Source of the DNA: Symsagittifera roscoffensis
Taxonomy: Eukaryota > Xenacoelomorpha > Acoela > Convolutidae
Assembly (NCBI RefSeq): GCF_963678635.1
Contig: NC_087065.1
Span: 25,315,254-25,379,253 of the forward strand
Reading direction: 5' to 3'
DNA length: 64,000 nucleotides
In this document: in pieces, positions 35,700-47,667 of the stretch
Layout of the letters: each line of letters starts with the position of its first letter
Position numbering within the stretch: the first letter of the stretch is position 1
Program-made: the position numbers and the translations under genes
Notes under the pieces: model-generated
What the model was told of the DNA's origin: nothing
The model's input: the letters and a program-made list of their open reading frames with translations, nothing else
The model's database searches: none

Positions 35700-37500
35700 T
35701 CAGGTTTTAGAAGTAGATGTAGTGGTAAATTTAGATGTAGCGTAAACCATTGGGTTTTTAAGTTGGAGTTCAGCTAGTTGTTCAAATTCTGTCTGTTCTG
35801 TTTCGGGGTAAATTGGAAAACGTGTCAATTTATTTTCTATTCCATCGATATTGTTATAACGATTTATGTTTTGTCGGATTTTATCAGGGTTACTTTATCA
35901 TTAGGGATTGATTCAAAAAACAGTTTTGATAAAATTTTATCATTCTTGTTTGAATCCTTGCAACTTGAAATGTGGTACATGTGTCTTCGGGGAACCAAAC
36001 AATAGTTGCTTGTGTTCTTGCTGTCGTATCGCAATAACCTTGGTCCTTTTTTGCAAGATAATTGTATTCCTTGATAAATTTTTGTGTCGTCTTTTCAATC
36101 TCGTGTAAGTTGTATGTTTTCTATTTGAATTTTCCATCAAAAAACCTTATTTCTTGATATCCTTCGTTTTTTGTGTCTGCCTTACAATTAGAAGGTGTGC
36201 TTATTCCAATGTGTGGTATCTAATTTTTATCATTGATATCATAAGTTAATTGTCCATGTGCGCCGTGGAACGGGTATTTATTGTCTAAGTTCATATGACC
36301 TTCGTATTTTTTAAGTTCTGCTTGATGTGCTTGATGCTAGTGTCTGACTAATAAGTCTCGAGATCCTGTTCGAGGGGAAGGGTTTTTTTGGAGTGTTGGT
36401 TCTGAAAAAATAAGAATAAGGGGAGGGAGAGTTTGGAGGAAAAAGATTATTACAAGATACATGTGTAGGATAGTCCAGAATACGAATTATAAAATGTGAT
36501 GTATCCAAGTGTCTTTTTTGTATACCTATAGTTTTTAGAGATAAATTCTGTTGTGATAAATGGGGGAGGTAATGATTGAGCTATTTTATTTGGTGGAGCT
36601 AGGGGGAGAGCATGATGTACTAAATTATTCAATTTTTTTTTGTTTCAAATTTATGTAATAAATTGTCTTGTGTAAAGATTTGTATGTTGTGTTCCTGTCT
36701 GTCTTTGAGAATATCGTGTCTGTATTGTAATCTGATGAGTGCCAAATGATGTAGCCTGTTGCTATCAAGATGTTGACCAAAGAAGGGAGGGGGTGCTACG
36801 AATGTATTCCAGTCTAATCGTAGGGGTATATTATTGGTTAAAAATTCTCTATATCTATCGTCTAAATTTGTAAGGAAATTTGGAGAAAATGTTGTTGTTG
36901 GGGTTTGATTTATTGTTGAAGGGGTTGAAGGTAGTAATAAGGTTTCTGTTAGTGGCAAAAATGTATGCGATGAGATAACTATAGGGTCGTTTACCAAGTT
37001 TGGTTCACCTTGAGTAAAAGCTTGTGTCATCCGATGTGGGAGACGTTGTGTTGAAGTTGGGGCGTTGAAAGGATCTTCACGAATTTGTTCGGATGTGGGG
37101 GTTGATCCTCAGTAATCCGATGGTTTGTTTGGATTGTTTTGTTGTGAAGTAGATTGTAACGTCACTTGTAGACGTGAGGTAGATTGTAACGTGTACTGGA
37201 AAGGTCTAAAGGATTTGGGATTGGTGGTGAGGGTATAATAAAATGAACTCTGGGAGTTGTAAAACTTCTATTTCCTCTTGGATTATGATTTGTCTATCTA
37301 TTGTAGATGTTTGGTTTTGGTTTTGACTAGAGTAATTGTTCTAGTAAGGTTTTGTTGGAGAGAAGGGTATATGTTGTATATTGGTTCGTATTGTGGTTCG
37401 CTTAGACGTGCGTGGCGAACTACGGGTATCAAAGGATCTGATAAAAAGAATCTGATAAAAAGATCTGATAAAAGGATCTGTGGTTCGCTAGATTGATTAT
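35700..37500 (-). pseudogene. N-terminal region of copy B, near-duplicate of copy A
   Basis: The 133-codon frame at 36629-37030 is identical in sequence to 32413-32814, and 36450-36632 is identical to 32234-32416. The identity covers about 36365-37441 and ends at AAAGGATCTGATAAAAA, after which the two copies differ (B has a short AATCTGATAAAAAG repeat). The function of the encoded region is not assigned. Confidence 0.55.
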
Positions 37501-38520
37501 AATACTCAACTATGAAAATGATTAAAAGTATTGTTGCTAGTGCAAAAAGTATATATTTTTTCACATTTGCTCATTGTTAAAATTATGGGGACTAAAATTG
37601 TGAAAAATAACATTAAAAAAATAAAAAAGGACTTTCTAGTTAAATAAAAGTCTTAACATTTAGATAGCTGCTGAAATATCGTACCTGAGGAAGTGGTCAA
37701 GAGTTTCTGCGAATTTGAGATAGGCTTTTTGTAGTGAGTGAACAATTACGAAAAAAAAATACGCAGAGAAATGAAATATTTCAAAGGTGTCTAAGTTAAG
37801 AAATATACTGATTTGAAAAAATATTGATAGAAGTGAAAAATGCTTTGAGATTATTATTTTGAGAATTTGAACTCAGTGAGAAAGAAGCATTTGAGAAATG
37901 ATTTGGTCTTGCTAAATTATTTTTTATTTTTTGAGGCGAAATTTGAGTGCCGTCGGATTGTTTATTGATTTCTGACAAGTGGTTTGGATATAAGCAATTT
38001 TTGGTGGGGGAAGTCTGAGAGTCTTAAAATGAGCTTCATAGTTTTTTTATTGGATGATCGAGTCTATTCAGGAGTTATTCGTACTTTAGGCTAAAAGATC
38101 TTGTCTTATTTTTTAATTTAGGCTAATGTAAAATTTTTCCTTGAGGGGAATTTGGAGTGTAAGTTAGGACAATATTGTTGATCTTTGTACTAGTTGATAG
38201 GGGAGGGTTGTACTAATCAGATTTTGTTCATTTCAGTTGTCAAATATGAGCTTGTTGCTAATTTTTGTCCTTGTGGTCTTCAATTTATACTTTCATATAT
38301 GTTTGAAGTCTGCACGGAGTCGCCTAAAGAAGTGGTGTCAGAATGGTATGATGTTTAGATAGTTTCTGAATGGCTTAGGTTGAACTAGTTGTTCAAGAGT
38401 GTCAGCATAAATTGTAGAAAAGAAAAGAAAAATTTATTACTTCTTTGAAAATTTGAAATTAATTAATTAGTAAGGAGTTTTGAAATTCAATTTTTAAAAT
38501 AGTTTAGATTGTGGAATGGA
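37500..38520 (-). repeat. Non-coding block between copies B and C, possible LTR/UTR
   Basis: This is the counterpart of the block at 33400-34265. It has an extra segment of about 170 bp (about 38041-38210) that is absent from the other block. No coding potential is supported. Confidence 0.45.
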
Positions 38521-38994
38521 AGTTTCATAATCTTTTCGTGGTTGACTTCTAAGTCGTATTGGTTGTCATTTTTGAAATTTTTCCTTTGGTTCTTGTGATA
38601 CAATTTTTTTCTTTTTATTTTCTTTCTATGTTCTTAAGGTATGTGTTTATTGCTTATTTCTTGAGTTTTTGGTCGGTTTTTTTTATTTTTTATTTTTTTG
38701 TTCTAATAATTGTGTTGAACAATTTACATCTTGTGTTTCTTGTTGAGTATTGTCTGAGTTGTCATGGACAACCTTGAGTCCTGTAAAGGAGTATAACTGT
38801 GTTAGTACGAAAAGAGCGTGTTCTTTTGGGTAGTGTGGTAAAAGATTGTTTCTGTGTTGATCTATTTCCTTTTTATTTGAATCAATAAGTTTATATGTTG
38901 CATCATTGGGTTTGTCAATAATTTGAAATGGATGGTCCTTTTCGGATTGGTTGTAATTTTTGGATATTTCTTTTTGTGTTACAAATTTTGGTAT

Positions 38995-39462
38995 TTAGAC
39001 ACACGTTCCAGTTTTTAGGTTTGTAGCTGGTGTGAATCGTGAATTTATTTGTGAATAAACATTCTGTTTTTGTATTAGTTTTTTGGCTATTTTTTGATAA
39101 ATTTCGTAGTGTTTTTTATCTCTATTTAAAAACAATTCGATATCTGTGCAGGAAGCTAATTTGAAGATTTTTGGGTGATGAAAATGATCTTCATCGTGCG
39201 TGTGTAATGGTAAATTATAACAAATTGATTCTCTTGTAGGTTGGCAATAACCTTGTGTGTTTTTTGAGGATTTTGCTGTGAAAATTATTGGTTTACGTGG
39301 TTTTTCATTGAAAACCTTTTCATAAGGGGATAGTCCTAAGGTTGTTGTTATCTGTGAATTATAAGCTAAGAGGAATAATTTTACATCTGTTGACCATTCA
39401 GTGTTTTTTGTATCGTTTCCATTTATGATACATCTGAGGTACTCTTGTAGTGAGCGGTTCAT
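38995..39462 (-). pseudogene. Integrase segment of copy C after the catalytic Glu
   Basis: A 155-codon frame starts at MNRSLQEYLR, which directly follows the catalytic LVEG, and continues through TTLGLSPYEKVFNEKPRKP, a typical integrase region. It then runs into the Lys-rich segment that precedes the GPF module. Confidence 0.75.
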
Positions 39463-39862
39463 GCCTTCGACTAAAACATTAGCCCATGGGGCATGCGACG
39501 TTCGTGGTTTGTGTTTAATGTTTTATAATTGGCATAATTTGATGGTTTCATTATTTATGAATGCAGTGCCAATATCAGTGACAAGGATTTCTGGTAATCC
39601 AAATTTAGCTAACCAGTGCGGTTAAAGTGTTGTATATGCATAATAGGCATTACAATGAGGTAATGGGTTGAGTGCTAAATAGTGTTTAAAAGCATCAACT
39701 ATAACCTTTATTTACGAGTTTCCTTCTGAAGAGGGTGATATCGGTCCTTTTGTATCAAATGAGAGTCTGTGGTTGAAATTTAAATTTTGTCCTTTAAAAT
39801 CTTGTTTTTGTGCTATTTGTTTCTGATGAGGGTAAGGTTTATTTAACTGGCATGTTAAATTG

Positions 39863-40222
39863 TTAGATAATACTTTGATCGAAATCAGTGCTTTTCAAAA
39901 ATAAAATTTTTGGATAAAATTTCAGTAAATTTTTTGATCCTCCATGTCCTTTTGTATTTACGGAATGTGAAATAAGAAATGCTAGGAGTATCATACTTAG
40001 TGGTAAACAGCGTACTTTTAATTCAGATGCTTGGTATTCTGAAAAATTGGTTTTCACGTTTATAGATGTATTATTAAATTTTTTGAAGCACCTAGGAAGT
40101 GTTTTGTTTCCTAGAATTGTGATATCTGCTTCTATTGGTTTTGTTTTGTAATTGTGCCAAGACTTAAGTTGTCTAATGACTGGGTCAAGGTTTTGGTATT
40201 TTTGTAGTAGTTCAAGTGTCAA
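39863..40222 (-). pseudogene. Pre-integrase linker, copy C
   Basis: The 119-codon frame begins MTLELLQKYQNLDPVIRQLK, exactly as in copy A, and reaches HSVNTKGHGG, the His-His half of the integrase zinc finger. It then shifts frame before the Cys-Cys half. Confidence 0.7.
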
Positions 40223-40951
40223 TTTTTCTGTGGCTGGTAGAAAGATAATTTCAATTTCTGTTTTTGAAAGAGATATGTTATCTAGGGGGTCAGGCAGGTT
40301 AAAAACTTGATTTATTTTGTATTTTGAATCGATATCTGGAGGTCCTCATAAACTTATACTATCAGTTAAGTTTTCTTTTTCTATTTAGGGGAATAGGTCT
40401 GTCCTATACCTTTTTTGCTTAGGTGGTTTTTGTTGTGTTATTCTTTCTGATCCATGATGAATATGGTATCGGTTTAAATGCTTCTTAATAAGTCTACTTC
40501 ACAGTGATTTTTTTGGCAATCTACAAATAACCGAGAGTGTTGTAAATTATTTATTTGTGCATTATGAACGTCAGTTTTTAGAACAAATTTGCATTCTAAT
40601 AGTGGCCAGGTTTCGTCTTTTGCAAGAAAAAACTTACTGAGTGTGCCTACCAATGCAAAATTTTTTCCTGAATCCAATTTATATGTAGGTTTGGGAATTT
40701 TTGTAGAATTAATTGAAATCTATAAACTCTGTGGTTTAGATTTGATTTTGTGTAAATATAAAAAATTATAGGTTTATGATTTGTAAATAGATTGTTTGTA
40801 TTGTTTTCGATCATTGTGTTTAATGTATCGGTTTAAATGTAAAGTTTCCTAATAAGTCTACTTCATAGAGAATATTTTGGCAATCTAGATATAATGGAAA
40901 GTGTAGTAAATTATTTATTTGTGCATAATCAACGTCAGTTGTTAGAGCATG

Positions 40952-41422
40952 TTAGCATTCGAATCGTGGTGGGGTTTCGTCTTTTGCAAGAAAAAACTTA
41001 ATATTTTTGGGTATTTCTATTGTTGTTTTTCTTGTTAGTAATTCAGGTGGTGTGTTTCGACTATCTGTCTGGCAAGGCAAAATTTTTTTTCCTGCAGTCC
41101 AAACTATATGTAGGTTTGTGAATTTCATTGTATTTAATTGAAATCTAAAATTTCTATGGTTTGGATATGATTTTTGTGTAAATAGAAAAATTACAGGTTT
41201 ATGAATTGTAAATAGAATTGTTGGATGTTTTGATCCAAGTATTGAAAGTTTATACTCTGTGAGAGTATATATTATAGCTGTGGATTCTCTCATAAGTGTA
41301 TAGAGTCTAAGTTCAGCTTGAGTAAATAGCCTTGAGTTTGCTGTAACATGATTCAGTTTGTTTGTTCCACTGTGTGATTGTAATAATGCTTCACCGATGC
41401 CGAAATTAGAGGTGTCGCACAT
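40952..41422 (-). pseudogene. RNase H domain, copy C, one catalytic Asp lost
   Basis: The 156-codon frame starts with MCDTSNFGIGEALLQ, the first catalytic Asp strand, and includes ELRLYTLMRESTAIIYTL with the Glu helix. The usual TDHKP box reads TIHKPV, so a metal-binding Asp is replaced by Ile. After VWTAGKKILPCQTDSRN it continues into the linker. Confidence 0.75.
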
Positions 41423-41639
41423 AGCAAAAAATGGTTGGTCTTGATCTGGAATAGTGTTTGATATTTGTTCAGTGAGGAGTGTTTTTAATTTTTCAAATCG
41501 TTTTTCATGTTCTAATGTCCGTTCGAAATTATTTTGTTGTCTGAGAATTTTATAAAATGGTCTGAATTATAATGCTTTTTAGACGTATTTACCTCAAAAG
41601 GTTAGCATTCCAAGAAATTGTTGGATTTTCTTTTTATTT

Positions 41640-42050
41640 GATGGAGTTCAAATCGTTATGACTGCGTCTGTGGAAAGTTTTAAGGAAGTGATTGAATTTC
41701 CTTCAATAGTATGTCCAAAGAATTTTACACGAGTGAGGAAAAAATGTGATTTGTCTGGGGCTGCTTCCATGTTTTTTAAATGTATTTGGTGGTATTTATC
41801 CAAACTTAAGCACTTCGTATTTTGTTTGTGATTGAATAAAAACATTGTCTAAATATGTTATGACATTTTTACTGAGAATGCGTGGTCGATAAATTTTACT
41901 CATGAATGGTGAAAATGCTGCTGGTTCTATGGAAAATCCATAGAAAATTCTATTAAATTAGTACTGTTGATTTCCAATAACGAATTGTGTTAAGCGTCGT
42001 GATTGTTCATCTAGTGGCTATTGATTGTATGCGCTGTTCATGTCAGCTGT
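41640..42050 (-). pseudogene. Reverse transcriptase fragment, copy C, YLDN instead of YLDD
   Basis: The catalytic box at 41844-41855 (minus) reads Tyr-Leu-Asp-Asn, so the second Asp of YLDD is lost. The thumb piece SHFFLTRVKFFGHTIEGN is at 41648-41845. Upstream palm sequence can be followed to about 42050. Confidence 0.75.
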
Positions 42051-42069
42051 TGTTAAGTTTTTTCCTTTT

Positions 42070-42240
42070 TCATGTTTTTTTTCATGGGGCTGCTTTCATG
42101 TTTTTGTAAGTAGTTTTTGGTGTTATTTATCCAATACTTAAACACTTCGTGTTTTGTTTGTGATTGCATGAAAACATTGTCTAAGTAAGTTATGACATTT
42201 TTACTGAGAATGAGGGGTCGAAAAATTTTACCATTATCTG
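42070..42240 (-). pseudogene. Second RT fragment, also YLDN
   Basis: This short duplicate of the palm region repeats the sequence around the catalytic box and also reads Tyr-Leu-Asp-Asn at 42176-42187. It is joined at about 42240 to unrelated gag-side sequence, so it is a rearrangement junction. Confidence 0.65.
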
Positions 42241-42499
42241 TGGTTTCACAATTTGTGTGATTTAGTTGTAATTCTGAATTTTCTGTGTTGTCAATACCGG
42301 GAGGGTCTGATAGGGTTTCTTCAGTTGATTGTACTTGGTTGATTTGTCTTTGATGTTTAGGTGTGCTATTTCTATAGTTTTGTTGTGAGTTTTGATATTG
42401 TGTATTATTTTTATGTGTTGACTGAGAATGATTTTTTGTCGATTTGAATAATTAGAATTTCGGTTCTTGGAATTGTCACATGATCTATTGTGATAATTA

Positions 42500-43790
42500 T
42501 TCTAGTTTGATCTTTTATTTGAATAGTTTCGTGATCTATTATCTGGTTTTTGTCTCTTCTTATTGATTGAGTAGTTTCTGTTTCGGTTATATGAGGAATT
42601 TGTAGAACGTTCGTTTGAATAATATCTATTTCGAAAGTTTGAATGTGAACAATTTTTATTGTAATTGGAGTGATTACTTCTGTTTGAGTTCAATCTTGAA
42701 TAATTATTCGATATTGATTGTTTTGACTGTTTGATCAACTATATCTTTTTTGTGAGAAAATTTGTGATTTTCTTTGATCCGGAGATCTTCCGCGGTAGAT
42801 ATTTCTGTAAGATGATTGTTATCTGGAGGTATTATAGTTATCTGGAAGTGGTTTTCCTGAGCTATTATTATTGTGAAAGTTTTTGCTTGGTAAATTTTGG
42901 TCTTTTTCCATGTATTGATAAAATGATTTATTTGGTTCTCTATATTTCTGTGGTTTGTTTTAATTATCTTGTTGTTTTTGTCTACATTCAGCAATGCTAT
43001 GTCCATATTTACGGCAATAATTACACCATTTTTTAATGATGGTTTGCCTTTAGAATTTGGATTTTTCAGCAAGTTCAGTGTCAGAGTGATGAATGTTATT
43101 TAATTGTGAAGTAGTTGTATGGATGATGTTTACGTTTTGTAATTGTAAGTTTTCTGTTTCTTCCAGTTTCGTAGTTATTTTTAGCTTGTTCTACTTTTTC
43201 TTTTAGTTTTCGGAAATCTATATTGGGTTCTTGAATTGAAGATGGATGCGATGCTCTCTTTTCTATCGCTATTTTCCGTAATTGTGGCGTTAGAGTCATC
43301 ATTAAAATTTCTGTCATTTTTGTGTTTTTATAGTCATGCGTATTAGGGGAATATGCTTTTCTTACTAATGTTTTGATTCTTACTGCAAGTTGTTTAATTG
43401 TTTCATTTGGGATTCTACGAATTTCATTGCATAAGATTCTTTGGAGTTGTTTGTTTCTTTCAGAGTCAAACATTAAAAAAAATTCTTGTGTGAATCTTTT
43501 CCAATCTGATTTAATATCAATAAGTAAAACTCAAAACTTTTTTGGGCTGCGCCATCAAGTGTGGTTTCGATTAGAGCTGTGAGTCTATGTATCCAAATTT
43601 GATGAAGTGGTGCATTTACTTTTTCAGGTTCTATATTCAAAATTAAATTGGCTGTGACTGAGTTTAAATGATCTTCTACTGAGTTTCAGGATCTGTTCCT
43701 GTGATTACCATTGGTGCTTTATTTGAAGATATAGAAAATCCACCCTTAAAGTATGGGTTCATAGTCATTTGTAGTGTTTCTGCGGCATTT
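42500..43790 (-). pseudogene. Gag of a Ty3/gypsy-type element with CCHC zinc knuckle
   Basis: The minus strand carries capsid-like sequence (43096-43473: RNKQLQRILCNEIRRIPNE, then a Lys-rich helical segment) preceded by EPEKVNAPLHQIWIHRLTAL in another frame. At 42984-43025 a perfect zinc knuckle CNYCRKYGHSIAEC (C-x2-C-x4-H-x4-C) is present, the nucleocapsid signature. Downstream, 42502-42738 is an Asn/Ser/Arg-rich low-complexity tail. At least two frameshifts divide the gene. A protease was not recognised between the knuckle and the RT fragment at 42240. Whether this gag belongs to copy C or to another subfamily is uncertain. Confidence 0.75.
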
Positions 43791-43799
43791 GTTATTTGA

Positions 43800-46000
43800 G
43801 AAAAACTTGTAAATTGTATTTTTTGTTTTTTTCATGTTGTAAATAATATGGTAATGGGATTTCATTTTGCATTTGGGTTGATTGATAATTTTGTGTAGAT
43901 ATAGGATTTGTGATTGAAAGTTAATTTCATATGATGTTGTTTTATGTCTTGTTTTTTGTGTTTGGTCGTTTTGTGTATATGGTTCAAAAAGATCTGGTTG
44001 ATAAAGACTGATCTTAATCTTCTGAATTTTGTGGTTGATTCCTTGTATGGTGTTTATTAGTCATATTTTTTATTTTGCTGGAAAAATGGATAATTTTCGC
44101 TACGATCCATTGTTGCTCATGGTTGATTGTTAAAAAATACTGTATGAGAGGCTCGTTGTGGTACGTTTTGATTATAGCTTTGTGCGTGTGATTGGTTTTG
44201 ACTGTTCATAAAGGGGGGGGGGGGGGTTGTTGTTTTGGATTTAGCAAAAAAGTTATAGTTATGATCTGAAAAGTTGATTCTATTAGACGTTTTTTGTTTA
44301 TTTGCTTGTCTTATGTCGTTACTGGTGTAAGTGTTTGATAATCCGTTTGTTGCGTATTTTGGAATAACGGAAGGTTTTACTGTGGATTGTATAGTTGTTT
44401 GCGGAAATATTGTATCTTAATTTTTGGAGTTGTAAGTGTAGGATGAACGGGGGAAATGCTTTGTTGCGTTGTTGTTGGCATTGTTCCGACTATTTCTTCA
44501 TTAAAAGGTTTAGTGAGTGAGGTTTCTTGTTCTATTTAATTTTTCTTGTGTGTTCATGAATGTAGATTTCAAGCTATTATTTCCTGTTCTGTCAATGACC
44601 ATTGCATTATAATTTGAAGGTGTTTCATCAATGATAATTGGAGTTATTCTAACCTAGTCTTTTTTGATAGAAATGGTGGTGATTGCTTGACTGGATATAT
44701 CAGTTGATATATTAATAAATAATGGGTGAGACCAACCAAGGTCCCAAACATAATGTGTTTCATCTGCTAATACAGTTTCATCGTCTGAATTTTACGGTCG
44801 AAAACTTTTTCTTGATAGTGCTGTGAGATCAGTGTTATGGACAAAATAATCAATTATAAACCTATTATCATCTTTTGTAGATCTTGTGTAACATTTTGTG
44901 AGATTTTTACTAGTGAGATTTTCACGGATTGTATTTGAAAATTTTGAGAAAATACAGATTATTTGTCTTACAGTTTAATGCCCGGATGTTTGAGTTGGTG
45001 ACTCACTTTGTGATACGTTCAAATCTAGTATAGATAGATTGCTATTGTTAATTGATAAAACATTGTTTGTGAATATTGAATTTGCTCTTTATGAATTTTG
45101 GTGTTGTATATTTGTATGTAGTCTGTGAAAACTTTCGACAATTCTATATCTGTATTGTCTGTTTGTATTTGATTTGTATTGTGATTTGGTTTTAGTGATA
45201 CAATTTCAATTGTAACTATACCGTAATAAGATGTGATATTACATATACTTTTGGGATAGTGGTCAAGGATTTGTCATTTTATTCTTACTTCAGGAAACTC
45301 TTACTTCAGGCTATTTCCTCTTTTAAAAAAAATTTACAATTAAGTTGTAACAAAATTGAACTTGTCCTCGGGCGGGATTATTTTGTGGTTTTATGAAAAA
45401 TGGGAGTATAGAGTTAACATCAAAATTTTTTTGTTATTTTCGATCGTGTTGTAGAAATGTTAGGGTGTATCATTCAATATCTCTTATTGGTTGATTCTAA
45501 TTGTATAGACGTATTGTTTTGTTGATATATGACATTTTATTTTGCCTTTTCCTTTAATGATCAAGGTGTTCTAGCTTCTGAGTCAGAAATATAAACTTGG
45601 TCATCTATCGGGTTATTTTTATTTATTGAATCTTTTAAGTTTTGAAGTTCCTGTGCTGTGTTTTTTTTCTGATTCTGAGACTGCGTTTCGTCGTTTTGAA
45701 AACCATTTTTTGATAATTTCCTTTGTTTTGTTATGATTGTCTTTTTTCTTGTTTGTCTTTTTGACCTAATATATCCTATAGTTTGTCTGTGTTGGGTGAT
45801 TACAAGATCGTATCTTTCGTTTTTATTTAAACAATTATGTAGTACGATATTTTGTTTACTGCCTAGATTATCTCTTGACATAAGGTTTAAGATAATGAAT
45901 GCAATATTTGGGGGTTAAAATTTTTATATTCCTAAACTGTTAGTTCTTACGGTTTTTGTGTGGTTATCTTAACTTGGGACATAGATTGTCGTGGTTGATG
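43800..46000 (-). other. Probable 5' part of the gag element, not resolved
   Basis: No intact gene is present. On the minus strand there is a 106-codon frame at 45561-45881, rich in Lys, Asn, Gln and Asp (ending YISDSEARTP), which could be an N-terminal gag or accessory piece. A run of 14 G lies at 44213-44226. The rest is AT-rich with scattered short frames. LTR boundaries are not visible. Confidence 0.35.
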
Positions 46001-47321
46001 GGTTGGAGAGAGAGAGTATATCAATTCATGAGAGTGTTTTTTACATTCTCGTGAATAGGTTTTAATCTATGAGTTATTTACTTGATCATAGCTAGGGGTT
46101 GTGATTTGTGATGGAGGTTTGGATAACAAAAAATCAATCCACAAGATTCAGGTATAATTAGAACAAAAGTAGATCGTTAGATACTATTTTATGACATACA
46201 AACTTTTTAAGGGGTTTAGCCTGGGTCGGGTCATCTAAGAGGAGGATCGCAAGTGAAGGATGAGTAACCAAGTTTCTTCACTGTTTAGCTTAATTAAAAC
46301 GGTTAGTTTTTCAAAAATTTTTTATTAGTCCTGGGTCATTTATAAGGGTTGGGTAGTGAATCGACTTTTGAGGTCGTTAGGCACTTTTAAAATTATGGGA
46401 AGGGGAAACAAAATTGTTCTGATTTTATCCAAAGAAAGCCTTGATGATCAGTTATAAATTAAATTAAATTTAGGTTTAATTGAAATTAAAGATACAATGG
46501 AAGCCTTGATGATCTGTTTATGAAAGAAAAGTGGAACATGGAAAGCAAGGATAAGCCTTAATAAAATTTGATTTAAAAGCTTTGAGTTTCGGAAATTTTA
46601 AAAGTTAAGTTTTGGATGATATTAGTTTTTTTTGAACTTTTTGCTGTTATGGTTTAGATGATAAAGCTGGGATGAGGAAAATCAGATATGTTAGTTCAAA
46701 AAACTAACAATGATTTTTAATACTAACTAATTTTTGTATTTTTTATTCAAAAAATTATTTATTCAAAAGTTTGAATCACTGCAGATTGTGGGGGAAACGA
46801 CTTGTGCTCTTTTCATCAGTCGTTATTGTATAGATAGTAGGTTTAGCACCATTAAAGTTGTTGAAGAAATTTTTCTTCAAATTATTTTCATGTCAGTAAA
46901 TGAAAATTTAATTTTACTGCATAAAGTACTCTAAATACAAAAACTTGTTCCGGTTTCCGTCGTACTATCATGTAGCAGAGTGGTCCGTTTCCTGATCGTT
47001 TTTCACGACACGATTTTGTCTTCTTTCAATACCTGGTACTTCTTGTTTTGTTTGGAAACCTGGCCCAAATTTATTGAGACGTAGAGACATTTCTATTAAT
47101 TTATCTATTGCGTCTAGAATTTTTGCAATTTTGCAACTGTCTTATTCTAAGTTCTAATGTCTTATTCTAAGTTAGTTAAGGTCTTGTTCTTGACTTTTGG
47201 TCGCGCCAGATGAGTTATGACCTATTGGATATACTTATAGAGTAGTTTCAGATAAGTTACAACGTCTGCTCGTGACGCTATTTTATTTTCGGCCGTATAG
47301 ATTCGTGCAATTTCTTAGTCT
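46001..47321. other. AT-rich region without supported genes
   Basis: No gene is supported. Small local duplications are present: GCCTTGATGATC at about 46438 and 46504, CCTGGGTC at about 46220 and 46330, and TCTTATTCTAAGTT twice at about 47140-47175. The last 37 bases before the gap resemble 54238-54274. Confidence 0.4.
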
Positions 47322-47521
47322 NNNNNNNNNNNNNNNNNNNNNNNNNNNNNNNNNNNNNNNNNNNNNNNNNNNNNNNNNNNNNNNNNNNNNNNNNNNNNNN
47401 NNNNNNNNNNNNNNNNNNNNNNNNNNNNNNNNNNNNNNNNNNNNNNNNNNNNNNNNNNNNNNNNNNNNNNNNNNNNNNNNNNNNNNNNNNNNNNNNNNNN
47501 NNNNNNNNNNNNNNNNNNNNN
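47322..47521. other. Assembly gap of 200 N
   Basis: Exactly 200 ambiguous bases. The round number suggests a scaffold join of estimated or arbitrary length, so order across it is less certain than elsewhere. Confidence 0.99.
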
Positions 47522-47641
47522 TCTTTGATGGATTATAATGGATTATTTTTGTCTCGGAAATACATTATAAATTGATTAGAATCCATGGGCGCTCGGTGCG
47601 GGAAACACTGGTCCATAGACCTCAAAGGCAGTCGGAAAATC

Positions 47642-47667
47642 CAGGGTTTTACCCTGATACGAGCAGT
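47642..47667 (+). repeat. Dispersed hairpin motif CAGGG..CCTGATACGAGCAG, copy 1
   Basis: CAGGGTTTTACCCTG forms a stem-loop and is followed by ATACGAGCAGT. The same motif is found at 48811-48838 (inverted), 58327-58352 and 61933-61958, with TGATACGAGCAG identical in all four. Confidence 0.7.

Larger units (their letters stand above)
34270..37500 (-). mobile_element. Ty3/gypsy-type copy B with RT and RNase H deleted
   Basis: On the minus strand the N-terminal region (37500 to about 35700) is followed directly by integrase (35686-34270). Copy A at the matching place continues into RT instead. The junction lies at about 35690-35705, just after the sequence TAGAAGTAGATGTAG that copies A and B share. 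Copy B therefore lost about 3 kb in one internal deletion. Its integrase is the best preserved in the cluster. Confidence 0.75.
38520..42050 (-). mobile_element. Ty3/gypsy-type copy C, degenerate
   Basis: Minus-strand order is RT (about 42050-41560), RNase H (41460-40950), linker with partial duplications (40677-40474 and 40222-39863) and integrase (about 39850-38530). An extra fragment of RT (about 42070-42240) lies immediately upstream, so the RT catalytic box occurs twice. Integrase keeps VDAFKH, VTDIG and LVEGMN. The frame is broken many times. Confidence 0.8.

Noticed and set aside
44213-44226. G-quadruplex
   Set aside because: A single run of 14 G can in principle fold, but there is no set of separated G runs or any neighbouring feature to support a role.
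46734-46934. 66-codon plus-strand ORF before the assembly gap
   Set aside because: AT-driven composition, no paralogue in the window and no splice-site context, so there is not enough to call a gene.
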